The position numbers and the translations under genes were made by a program. DNA of 12,558 bases from positions 1-12,558 of the forward strand of contig JASHSN010000557.1 of NCBI GenBank assembly GCA_030038695.1. Reading direction: 5' to 3'. Origin of the DNA: Nitrososphaeraceae archaeon (GTDB lineage: Archaea; Thermoproteota; Nitrososphaeria; Nitrososphaerales; Nitrososphaeraceae). Under the pieces are notes generated by a model that did not search any database, was not told the origin of the DNA, and was given only the letters and a program-made list of their open reading frames with translations. Of this stretch, positions 1 to 7,681 are shown one piece after another. How positions within the stretch are numbered: the first letter of the stretch is position 1; each line of letters begins with the position of its first letter.

Positions 1-30
1 TGTTGATGATTGTTTACTTGTGATTTAAGG

Positions 31-330
31 TTAGTCGTGTTCTGTTGTAGGCAGTAGAAGACAACACAAATCTTCGTTGGTGACAATTAACCAGGCGTGG
101 GCTATAATCCTGGCAAGCTGATGCTGGTGCTGCCCAAAGTCAGCTCCTGATGGACGCTATCGGAAGGGCATGGCGTCCAGGGCACTGACTTTCGCGCCCT
201 GACCATAGATGGGGTTGAAAGCACAGACTTCGTCTCCGAAATACTCCATCGGGACAACTCCGCCTCATACAAACATAAATCTTTCTCTGGATGTATAAAA
301 TATTGAGTTCGATACAAGCTATTCCGAGAT
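31..330 (-). pseudogene. Decayed C-terminal part of an FAD-dependent monooxygenase/epoxidase
   Basis: Read on the minus strand, one frame gives GDEVCAFNPIYGQG (about 236-195), close to the GDA.C.FNP.YGQGM signature of the second FAD-binding motif in flavoprotein monooxygenases of the aromatic hydroxylase/epoxidase type. The same frame continues to ALDAM, hits an internal TAG at 159-157, then resumes with LARIIAHAWLIVTNEDL and PTTE, matching the family's tail (ARxxAxxWxxATGEDxRxPxTEG), and stops at TAA 33-31. Further upstream a different frame gives YRTQYFIHP and LYEAELSRW, as expected just before the GD motif, so there is at least one frameshift near 237-260. The N-terminal Rossmann part with the GxGxxG motif is absent; the DNA upstream is AT-rich and unrecognisable. 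The stretch from about 90 to 260 is visibly richer in G+C than its surroundings, suggesting acquired DNA. It is almost certainly non-functional. The substrate of the ancestor cannot be told. Confidence 0.72.
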
Positions 331-531
331 CTTTCGGAAAATAAACTTTCCAGATTTCTTTTCCGTGAGCTCGATATTGTTAACATTGTAAGCAATGAGA
401 CAGTCAAGCCTTTACGCAATCTCTAAGAATTTGAACTGCGTAGTCCTTCGAGGCCGGGGTGAGCTAATACTAAATTACTGATTTACGAGAAATTTTCGGA
501 AATCCGACTAACTAGATCTGACTCATACATA

Positions 532-1305
532 TTGATATACAACCACAAAGCATTCACAAATGGTGTGGCACGCAATATCGAGGATTATATTCAGAGTGAG
601 ATCAAAAAGTATGGCACGTTATGTTTTCCGCTTATAGATTCTGAAAATTCCACAGGCGCAGCTTCAGTTGCAAAAAAGGTGGAGGGAATGGGAGCTTCAG
701 CTGTTTTAGTAGGCGGATCTTCTGCTATTGATCAACTCGAACTGACAGAAATGGTTTCGAGTATCAAACTACAAATTAAAATACCTGTGATATTGTTTCC
801 TGGCAATGTTACTGGAGTATCGCCTAGAGCTGATGCAATTTTATTCAGCACCTTACTTAACTCAGAAGATCCGTATTTCATTACAGAAGCTCAAGCGTTA
901 GGAGCGCTTTCAGTAAAAAAATATAACATCGAACCGTTGCCAACTGGTTATCTTATTATCGGGGAGGGTACTACTGCTTGGTTCATAGGACGGGCGCGCG
1001 GAATTCCTTTCAACAAACCTAGAATTGCTGTCATGTATTCGCTGGCAGCTCAGTATTTAGGCATGAGATTTTTATACCTCGAAGCGGGGTCTGGCGCTAC
1101 GCAAAGCATATCGCCCGAAATGGTATCTGCAGTAAGGAAACACTACGAAGGGATACTTATAATTGGAGGTGGAATCCGTGCTCCTGAAACAGCAAAGGAC
1201 ATAGCTAAGGCTGGTGCAGATATTATTGTAATCAGTACTATGATCGAACAAGATGGAAGCTGGGAAGATAAACTCTCTACGATTATCAAGCTGATAAGAA
1301 GATGA
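532..1305 (+). CDS. Geranylgeranylglyceryl phosphate synthase (GGGPS, PcrB-like TIM barrel)
   Basis: This enzyme joins sn-glycerol-1-phosphate to geranylgeranyl diphosphate, the first committed step of archaeal ether-lipid synthesis, with Mg2+, at the cytosolic membrane face. The 257 residues show the family's motifs in order: LIDSEN with the expected Mg-binding Asp36; VGGSS at 60-64; PGNVTGVSPRADAI at 90-103; GEGTTAWFIG at 144-153; YLEAGSGA at 182-189; and the phosphate-binding GGGIR at 212-216, followed by KAGADIIV. Length and motif order fit an intact full-length protein; the long GEGTTA segment suggests the group II form. The start is TTG at 532: no ATG lies nearby in frame, and the N-terminus already lines up with the family. 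I see no good Shine-Dalgarno, and no TATA box at the leaderless distance, so the start is less certain than the function. Its last codons overlap the next gene as ATGA (1302-1305), so the two are surely cotranscribed and probably translationally coupled. Confidence 0.95.
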   Translation: MIYNHKAFTNGVARNIEDYIQSEIKKYGTLCFPLIDSENSTGAASVAKKVEGMGASAVLVGGSSAIDQLELTEMVSSIKLQIKIPVILFPGNVTGVSPRADAILFSTLLNSEDPYFITEAQALGALSVKKYNIEPLPTGYLIIGEGTTAWFIGRARGIPFNKPRIAVMYSLAAQYLGMRFLYLEAGSGATQSISPEMVSAVRKHYEGILIIGGGIRAPETAKDIAKAGADIIVISTMIEQDGSWEDKLSTIIKLIRR

Positions 1306-4300
1306 CTACAAAACATCATATGACAATCATCGACGACGCGGAGCTCCGTCTAAAAGACGTACATATACCAACTTATTATTTGGATTACCAACAAAGTATT
1401 TTGAAAAATGTACAAAAGACTTTTGAACTTGCCACGAAGGCACGCACGCTGGGATTGGATGTTTCAGAGGGAGTTGAGCCAAAAATAGCCTACGATTTAG
1501 CTGATAGAGTTGCAAAAATGCATAATATCGATATTGCAAATCGATTGCGTGTTTTGCTTTCAGGGTCAACCAAAGAAAAAGCAGCATTCACAATTGCTGA
1601 AGAGATAGCTTTGGCAGAACATGGCAATGGTGACTTACGTACGCGACTGGACAATGCAGTGCGTGTTAGTCTAGCTATAGTTACTGAGGGTATGACAATT
1701 GCTCCCTTACAAGGAATTGCGGATGTGCAAATAAAGAATAACAAAGATGGTAGCCAATACCTCTCCATCTCCTTTGCAGGTCCCATAAGGTCCGCAGGAG
1801 GAACTGAGGCCGCATTTACAATGCTAATAGCAGATCATGTAAGAAAAATTACTAGTTTAGAAAAATATGTTGCAAATTCATACGATGACGAGACAGGAAG
1901 ATTTATAGAAGAACTCAGAATTTATGAGCGGGAAGTTGGAAATTTCCAGTTTAAGGTCTTAGATGAAGATGTAGTTAAATGCATAACCAACTTACCTGTG
2001 GAGCTCGATGGGATAGATACTGATCAGGTAGAGGTTTCAGGTCATAGGGGCATGAGGAGAATTCAAACCGACAGGGTACGAGGCGGTGCGCTGAGGGTAA
2101 TGAATGACGGTCTGATCGGTCGCAGCAGAAAGTTACTCAAAATTGTTGAAACACTAAACCTGAACGGTTGGAATTGGCTAAAGAAATTGCAAGGAGCTAT
2201 CCAAACAGGCAATGATGATGCCGCTAATCATAGAATGTCTGAAGTAATAACCGGTAGGCCAGTGCTTTCAATGAGTAAGAAAATCGGCGGTTTCCGGTTA
2301 AGGTACGGCCGATGCTACAATACCGGTTTAGCAACTATCGGAATCCACCCTGTCGTACCTATTTTATTAAATTATGCCATTGTTGTAGGTACACAAATCA
2401 AAATAGATGTACCAGGAAAGGCATCGAGCATAGCGCTAGTAGATACCATCGAACCACCAATTGTTAGGCTTGATAATGGCGATGTCATACAGGTATCAAC
2501 AGTGGAACAGGCTGCAAAGCTCCGATCAAAGGTTGAGAGAATACTATACATGGGTGATATTCTAATAAGTTATGGTGACTTTCTTGAAAATAACGCTCAG
2601 CTGCTACCTGCTAGTTACGTGGAAGAAATTTGGTCATTACAGTTACATGCAAAATTGCAGACACTGCAGACCTCAACCTCATTACAATCTAGAGAAATAA
2701 GTGATAGACTTATCCAATTATCGAAAGAACCTTTCTCATCTACACCCAGTGTTGAAGAGGCATTTGATATCAGCAGAAGGTTTAACATTCCACTTCATCC
2801 AAAATATCTGTTCTATTGGGACTGTGTCAGCATGGAAGAGGTTTTATTACTGAGAGAAAAATATTATCAGTACCAAAAGAATACTAGACTAACTCAGAAC
2901 AATATTTCTTGCACGTTGCCCTTACAAATCACCAATGATGATCCAAAGTTAAAAGGTATCTTGGAAAAACTGGGTATAATGCATTCACTAAAAAATGAGG
3001 GTAAAATTATTGAAATAGATAATCTAGATCATTTGTATTCGCTAGATAAGCTTTTGACTCCAAGTTTCACAGCGATAAACACAACGTCTTTTTCACATAC
3101 ATCGTCGGACGGTGATGATGTTGATTCCCATCTTGAGGTTAAGGATCCGCTAGAGTTTATTTCAAAGACATCTGGAATTGAAATCAGAGCGAAATTTGCA
3201 TCATCAATAGCAGTCAGAGTAGGACGTCCAGAAAAGGCTGCTGAGCGTAAAATGAAGCCTCCTGTTCACGTATTGTTTCCTATTGGTATCAAAGGCGGAA
3301 CAACACGCGATATTTTGAAAGCAGCAAAGGATGAATCTTTTTATGCTGAAATTGCAAACAGATTTTGTAATAATTGTAAACTGCCCTCAATTGGAACGCA
3401 CTGTCGAAATTGTTATGCTCCTACTCCCATATGCAATATATGCGTAGTTTGCAGAGATGAAATTAGAGATGGCGTTAATAACAACCGGTGCTATAGATGC
3501 GGTAAGGACGGCAAGACCTACTCGCCTGTCAACTTCTCACTAAAAACGGCTGTTGAAGAGGCGCAAAGCAAACTTGGTATTGTAGCAAGCGAACCTTTCA
3601 AAGGGGTTAAAGCTCTCATGAGCAAGCACAAAGCTGCTGAGCTATTAGAGAAAGGAATACTCAGACAAAAATTTGGTCTTTATAGTTTCAAGGATGGAAC
3701 TGTTAGGTTTGATGCCACCAACGAGCCTCTGACTCACTTTAAACTCAATTGGAATACAAGTAGTATACAAAAATTAAATGAATTGGGCTATAAAAGAGAT
3801 TACCGCGGTCAAGAACTAGTGTCGACTGATCAATTGGTCGAATTACTGATGCAAGACATAGTACTACCTTTGGATTGTGCAAAACATTTGCTCAATGTAG
3901 CCAACTTTATTGATGAAGAACTTGTAAAATTATACGGACTTGAGCCATTCTATAACTCATCCTCTGTAGAAGACCTTATAGGCCACTTGATAGTTGGATT
4001 AGCCCCACATACATCTGTCGGCATTATAGGAAGAATTATAGGTTTTACCTATTCCCAGGTCTGTTTGGCCCATCCTGTATGGCACTCTGCAAAACGCAGG
4101 GATTGCGACGGTGACGCAGACTCTGTAATGTTATTAGCTGACGCGTTCTTAAACTTTTCATATGATTTTTTGCCGGATAAAATTGGCGGACTTATGGATG
4201 CCCCATTACTTATTCAGCCTATTGTGTTACCAAATGAGGTACAAAGACAGGCTCATAATATCGATGTTACTTCAGTTTATCCGCTTGAATTTTACGATGC

Positions 4301-4859
4301 AACTTTAAAACAAGCCAAGGCTGGAGACTTTGTTAACAAGATAGAAATTGTCAAGAACAGGGTTGGGAGTGAAGGCCAATTTGTTGGCTATGAATTTACA
4401 CATTCAACAGGTCTGCTAACGACCAACGTTCAACGCAGTGCATATTCTAGGCTGAATACTATGGATGAGAAATTGAAAATGCAGATCGCTACTGCAAAAC
4501 TAATCAATGCCGTCGATCCTGATGATGTAGTATCAATGGTGCTGACGACACACATATTGCCAGACATCATGGGCAACATGCGATCCTACTCATCACAGTC
4601 CTTTCGGTGTAGTAACTGCGGAGAAAAATATCGCAGAATGCCTCTTATGGGAAAGTGTGTGGAGTGCGAGCATGAACTTTTGCAAACAGTCACTAGAGGT
4701 TCGGTTGAAAAATACGCCAATATTGCAATAAATATGTGTACTCAGTTCAAGGTTAATGAATATTTGCGCGGCAGAGTTGAGTCTCTCATGACAGAATTAA
4801 AACTTCTCTTTAGAGAAAGAAAGAAAGAACAGTTTACTCTCCATGAATTTATGGATTAA
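1302..4859 (+). CDS. polC: Family-D DNA polymerase, large catalytic subunit DP2
   Basis: This is the polymerase subunit of archaeal PolD, a replicative enzyme built on double-psi beta-barrels and partnered by the DP1 exonuclease, whose gene is not in this window. At 1185 residues it has normal length and no frameshift. Conserved blocks run in order: RSAGGTEAAF (163-172), GGFRLRYGR (329-337), GDILISYGDFLENN, RVGRPEKA (639-646), a cysteine cluster C689/C692/C701/C704 and C711/C714/C717/C730/C733, then AKRRDCDGDADS with the catalytic aspartates D936 and D938, and a late zinc site C1103/C1106/C1119/C1122. The family usually has Asn before the CDGD; here it is Asp934. No intein interrupts the active-site motif, a common insertion point in other archaea. 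The C-terminus QFTLHEFM (1177-1184) fits the PIP box consensus QxxLxxFF/M for binding PCNA. ATG 1302 overlaps the GGGPS stop; a second in-frame ATG lies at 1320. Confidence 0.97.
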   Translation: MTTKHHMTIIDDAELRLKDVHIPTYYLDYQQSILKNVQKTFELATKARTLGLDVSEGVEPKIAYDLADRVAKMHNIDIANRLRVLLSGSTKEKAAFTIAEEIALAEHGNGDLRTRLDNAVRVSLAIVTEGMTIAPLQGIADVQIKNNKDGSQYLSISFAGPIRSAGGTEAAFTMLIADHVRKITSLEKYVANSYDDETGRFIEELRIYEREVGNFQFKVLDEDVVKCITNLPVELDGIDTDQVEVSGHRGMRRIQTDRVRGGALRVMNDGLIGRSRKLLKIVETLNLNGWNWLKKLQGAIQTGNDDAANHRMSEVITGRPVLSMSKKIGGFRLRYGRCYNTGLATIGIHPVVPILLNYAIVVGTQIKIDVPGKASSIALVDTIEPPIVRLDNGDVIQVSTVEQAAKLRSKVERILYMGDILISYGDFLENNAQLLPASYVEEIWSLQLHAKLQTLQTSTSLQSREISDRLIQLSKEPFSSTPSVEEAFDISRRFNIPLHPKYLFYWDCVSMEEVLLLREKYYQYQKNTRLTQNNISCTLPLQITNDDPKLKGILEKLGIMHSLKNEGKIIEIDNLDHLYSLDKLLTPSFTAINTTSFSHTSSDGDDVDSHLEVKDPLEFISKTSGIEIRAKFASSIAVRVGRPEKAAERKMKPPVHVLFPIGIKGGTTRDILKAAKDESFYAEIANRFCNNCKLPSIGTHCRNCYAPTPICNICVVCRDEIRDGVNNNRCYRCGKDGKTYSPVNFSLKTAVEEAQSKLGIVASEPFKGVKALMSKHKAAELLEKGILRQKFGLYSFKDGTVRFDATNEPLTHFKLNWNTSSIQKLNELGYKRDYRGQELVSTDQLVELLMQDIVLPLDCAKHLLNVANFIDEELVKLYGLEPFYNSSSVEDLIGHLIVGLAPHTSVGIIGRIIGFTYSQVCLAHPVWHSAKRRDCDGDADSVMLLADAFLNFSYDFLPDKIGGLMDAPLLIQPIVLPNEVQRQAHNIDVTSVYPLEFYDATLKQAKAGDFVNKIEIVKNRVGSEGQFVGYEFTHSTGLLTTNVQRSAYSRLNTMDEKLKMQIATAKLINAVDPDDVVSMVLTTHILPDIMGNMRSYSSQSFRCSNCGEKYRRMPLMGKCVECEHELLQTVTRGSVEKYANIAINMCTQFKVNEYLRGRVESLMTELKLLFRERKKEQFTLHEFMD

Positions 4860-5670
4860 CTGCGAATCTATCCATAATTTTATGAATACTTATTTGAATG
4901 AGATTAATAATTTTAAATCTAATCCACTAAAACACTTTTTCATAGTGAGTTTACAGTAGAGCACAAGACATTGACATAGCATTATGACAAAATAACCCAG
5001 AACAGTAAATTTAGATAATTGTTGCATACAAATAAACTACTGTGTAAGCGAATGCCAAACAAACTCGAAAGTTTTACATCCATGACCTGATTGGGACCTG
5101 GCTAACCACACGTTATTTCAAATCATCAGATCATCTAATCATCTGAACCCATCGTATGATCATATGTTTCGTTATACCAATCTCTTAGCATTATCTTCTT
5201 TCTCTTCTCCCCTCTGATTTCTCTCCGACTATTTATTCTAAATGACCCTCTCGCAGATTCAAGTTGATTAAAAAACTAGATTCAATAATGCAATAATGAA
5301 TTGTATAGGATATACTTACATTCGCTTTTTCGAGATTTCTGTGAGTTACCTATCGTTGAATGTCTCTAATTGTAGAATTTTTAAGATTATAGGAAGTTGA
5401 AGACGTTTTCCTCTGTTCTTCCCAAAAAAAGGTCAGGTAAACGTATTCAACGTTCATTTTGAAGTTCTGACAGGTGTTACAATCAAATAAAAAGTATGTA
5501 ATGAAAATAAAAGATCATCAATACATAGTATTAACTACGGGTCACATGCTAGACATTAAAAATGTGAATGTGTGTATAGGATCATGAATACTAATTTTTG
5601 TAATTACAAAGAGTAATTTAGTTGGGGCAATGTTTTTAAGTTATAAGCTTAACAAAATAACAAAAAGGAA
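4860..5670. other. 810-base AT-rich intergenic spacer with a short tandem repeat
   Basis: I find no gene, tRNA or recognisable RNA here; open frames on either strand are only a few codons long. Visible structure: an octamer repeated three times in tandem (ATCATCAG, ATCATCTA, ATCATCTG at 5122-5145), a palindrome TATGATCATA about ten bases later, and a pure pyrimidine run at 5194-5215. The first part probably contains the 3' end of the polD transcript (T-rich stretches near 4879 and 4936), and the last 40 bases hold the promoter of the next gene. Confidence 0.6.
5636..5648 (+). promoter_or_regulatory. TATA box of the PLP decarboxylase gene
   Basis: The AT-rich element TTAAGTTATAAGC is centred near 5643, about 28 bases before the TTG at 5671. 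That is the archaeal TBP-site distance to a transcription start, so the mRNA should begin at or within a few bases of the start codon (leaderless). Confidence 0.55.
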
Positions 5671-7020
5671 TTGGTGGAAAATTTTCAGATTCAACTGGTG
5701 GAAAATTCCAATCTAACGGCACCAGTGTTAAACCACTTTGTAAAACCAAATGACATCAGCAATTTAGTTGCACAGTACGGCACTCCTCTTTATTTAATTG
5801 ATGAAAATACACTGCACGCAAAAGTCAAGGAATTACATACAGCATACGCGAAGTTCGTTGGCCCTTTGAAGATCGCTTACTCAATTAAAGCTAACTTTAA
5901 CCCAGCAATCTTACGGGCATTCATAACCGATGGCATAACATTCGATTTGACATCTCTTGGCGAACTCCATTTTATAAAACGATGCAAAGCAGTTCCCGAA
6001 AACATCATTTATACAAGCGTTACTGAGGAATTCGAAGAATATCTCGAGGTGTTACAAAGTGGTGTAAGGAAAGTTGTTGTGAGTTCCTTTAACGGGATGA
6101 CGAATCTGGCAAAAGCTGCTGACAGAGCGGGTATCAAGTTACCAACCATAATCCGAGTGAACCCTGAAGTAGGAGTTAAAGCTGGGGTTCGCGCTTCGTA
6201 TAGAAACGGTAAATTTGGAGTTCCATTCAATGGTGGAACTATTGATAGCGCAATTAAGATGATCAGACACTTAATGGATAATGATTTACTTAGATTTGAG
6301 GGCTTTCACTTTCATCTAGGATCTCAAATTACAGACTTCTCATGTTTTATACATGCACTTGACAAGATGGATGCCTTTATGACAAAAATGAAGAAGGAGT
6401 ATCCGAACTTCCGAGTCAATACATTCGATATTGGTGGCGGGACTCCAGTTTTCTACGATGAGCCAGTACCAAGTCCTGCACAAATGGCTGAAAACCTTGT
6501 CTGCAGACTCAACCAACTCGCGAACAGTCATGGAGTATTTCAATTATTGATAGAAAGCGGGAGATTTCTTGTAGCTGAATCATCGATCTTGATTTCTAAG
6601 ATAGTAAATATGAAGGAATATAATGAACACAAAATTGTGATAGTAGATTCAGGTTATCATTTATTGTTGGATGCTGCTCTCTTAAAGCAGGGATATCCAC
6701 AAGAGATAGTCTCACTGCCTAAACACGACGCGAAGACAACAAGTCTAATACCCACAAAGAATATCCATTTGGCTGGCAGACTGTGTGATACGTATGACAT
6801 TTTTCCCTTGTCAAAATCTTCAAGCCTGAATGATGCAGATATAGGAAGGTATATTTCATTCCATAATGTGGGAGCGTACTCGCTCGTATTCAATATGCCA
6901 TTCCACTGTCAGATAAAACCACCTGTGATCATGAAGACTGCCAAGGGGGAATTTAAGTTAGTTAGAAAAGGAAGATCATACGAACAACTCTTTACAGAAG
7001 AAGGAGGAGACCTAACCTAA
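5671..7020 (+). CDS. Fold-type III PLP-dependent decarboxylase, LysA-like; substrate uncertain
   Basis: The protein has 449 residues: an alanine-racemase-like PLP barrel followed by a beta-domain. Seen directly: the PLP lysine K73 in YSIKAN, HLGSQ with H215, DIGGG (253-257) for the phosphate, E295-S-G-R298 in place of the usual EPGR, C372-D373 followed by D376, and GAY at 401-403. This is the layout of diaminopimelate, ornithine and related decarboxylases, so an automatic label would be lysA. However, the RPALY motif that in LysA enzymes helps hold diaminopimelate reads DAALL (334-338), and the residue after the active-site Cys is Asp, as in ornithine decarboxylases, rather than Glu. Thaumarchaeota are also generally thought to make lysine by the LysW aminoadipate route. 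I therefore infer a basic amino acid or another substrate, not firmly. The start could be TTG 5671 or GTG 5674; the first codons contain a 24-base in-frame repeat. It appears to be a single-gene transcript. Confidence 0.85.
   Translation: MVENFQIQLVENSNLTAPVLNHFVKPNDISNLVAQYGTPLYLIDENTLHAKVKELHTAYAKFVGPLKIAYSIKANFNPAILRAFITDGITFDLTSLGELHFIKRCKAVPENIIYTSVTEEFEEYLEVLQSGVRKVVVSSFNGMTNLAKAADRAGIKLPTIIRVNPEVGVKAGVRASYRNGKFGVPFNGGTIDSAIKMIRHLMDNDLLRFEGFHFHLGSQITDFSCFIHALDKMDAFMTKMKKEYPNFRVNTFDIGGGTPVFYDEPVPSPAQMAENLVCRLNQLANSHGVFQLLIESGRFLVAESSILISKIVNMKEYNEHKIVIVDSGYHLLLDAALLKQGYPQEIVSLPKHDAKTTSLIPTKNIHLAGRLCDTYDIFPLSKSSSLNDADIGRYISFHNVGAYSLVFNMPFHCQIKPPVIMKTAKGEFKLVRKGRSYEQLFTEEGGDLT
5672..5707 (+). 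repeat. 12-base direct repeat with a 24-base period at the decarboxylase start
   Basis: TGGTGGAAAATT occurs at 5672-5683 and again at 5696-5707. The period is eight codons, so VEN appears twice in frame (residues 2-4 and 10-12) and a GTG codon occurs in each copy. Confidence 0.85.
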
Positions 7021-7026
7021 CAGCTC

Positions 7027-7046
7027 TTTTTTCTTTCCAGAAAGAG
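7027..7046 (+). terminator. Oligo-T terminator after the decarboxylase gene
   Basis: Six bases after the stop codon there is a run of six T (7027-7032), followed by the perfect inverted repeat TCTTTC-CA-GAAAGA (7032-7045). Archaeal RNA polymerase stops at T-runs, so this plausibly ends the decarboxylase transcript just before the next promoter. Confidence 0.5.
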
Positions 7047-7048
7047 AT

Positions 7049-7064
7049 TATATACTATATATTT
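7049..7064 (+). promoter_or_regulatory. TATA box of the acylphosphatase gene
   Basis: A long TA-rich element (TATATACTATATATTT) is centred near 7056, 25 bases before the TTG at 7081. This is the expected spacing for a leaderless archaeal mRNA and is the main reason to accept the TTG start. Confidence 0.65.
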
Positions 7065-7080
7065 CACTATAAGAGATCGG

Positions 7081-7416
7081 TTGGTGGTATTGTCATCTTC
7101 TCCATCCCCGTTTACAAAAAAGGACTATGACAATAGTAACAAGAAAATCAGGGCACATATTTACATACTTGGCAAAGTGCAGGGAGTGTATTTTCGACAA
7201 AACACTCGAATTGTAGCGAACAGACATGGCGTAACAGGTTGGGTATGTAATCTAAGAGATGGACGGGTGGAGGTGCTTTTAGAGGGCAATGAAGCAGATG
7301 TAGGACAGGTTATTGAGTGGTGTCATGCAGGTCCACCAAAGGCAACTGTTACCGATGTTCAGATAAAGTACGAACCCTATACTGGAGAATTTGAGGAATT
7401 TCGGGTCAATTATTGA
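7081..7416 (+). CDS. acyP: Acylphosphatase
   Basis: This small alpha/beta enzyme hydrolyses carboxyl-phosphate bonds in compounds such as acetyl- or carbamoyl-phosphate. Both signature patches are intact: KVQGVYFR (32-39) with the phosphate-binding Arg39, and GVTGWVCNLRDGRVEV (50-65) with catalytic Asn57. The end of the fold is also typical (IEWCHAGPPKATVTDV). The protein has 111 residues where the family usually has about 90; the extra 20 or so are a Ser/Lys/Asn-rich N-terminal tail with no motif and no internal Met. TTG 7081 is favoured because the TATA box lies 25 bases upstream; a TTG at 7090 or a start nearer the conserved core cannot be excluded. It follows the decarboxylase by 60 bases but has its own promoter, so the two are probably not an operon. 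Confidence 0.95.
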   Translation: MVVLSSSPSPFTKKDYDNSNKKIRAHIYILGKVQGVYFRQNTRIVANRHGVTGWVCNLRDGRVEVLLEGNEADVGQVIEWCHAGPPKATVTDVQIKYEPYTGEFEEFRVNY

Positions 7417-7681
7417 GTTGGACCCGCATCGATCAGAACGTAGTACTAAACAAGAGTGTATACAACATAGAGTGTTCGCTCTTTAACGTTTATATTCAAG
7501 TTTAGTGTAGCTGAAAAACTCTAGCAATAAAATCATAGAGGAATTCACAACAGAACCTAACACAAATCTTCGCATTGTGATGCTGGACTAGAAGTTGTAT
7601 TTCATCGTCATCGCACTTATTCTGTAATTAATATAGGGAAATATGAGATAAATATCGCTTGATTATAAGATCTCAAAGGAT
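7417..7681. other. Intergenic spacer, no gene seen
   Basis: The 265 bases are AT-rich and hold no supported ORF or RNA gene. A weak AGAG-TGTTCG-CTCT hairpin followed by TT lies near 7472-7486 and could end the acylphosphatase transcript. A TATA-like ATAAATATC at 7648-7656, about 30 bases before the Nudix ATG, is the likely promoter of the next gene. Confidence 0.4.

Noticed and set aside
90..190. SRP-RNA-like Alu motif and stem-loops (GTGGGCTATAATCC, a GGACGC/GCGTCC stem with a GGAA loop, and AAAGTCAG/CTGACTTT)
   Set aside because: The same bases encode recognisable monooxygenase motifs on the minus strand, the S-domain consensus is missing, and no closing helix joins the ends, so the structure is coincidental.
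102..419. 105-codon minus-strand ORF
   Set aside because: Only its middle part (YRTQYFIHP, LYEAELSRW) resembles the monooxygenase; the rest is out of frame with the conserved motifs. It is treated as part of the pseudogene, not as a gene.
63..7573. Shared 14-mer AACACAAATCTTCG near 64-77 and near 7560-7573
   Set aside because: A match of this length between two places in 12.5 kb of AT-rich DNA is expected about once by chance, and the flanks do not match.
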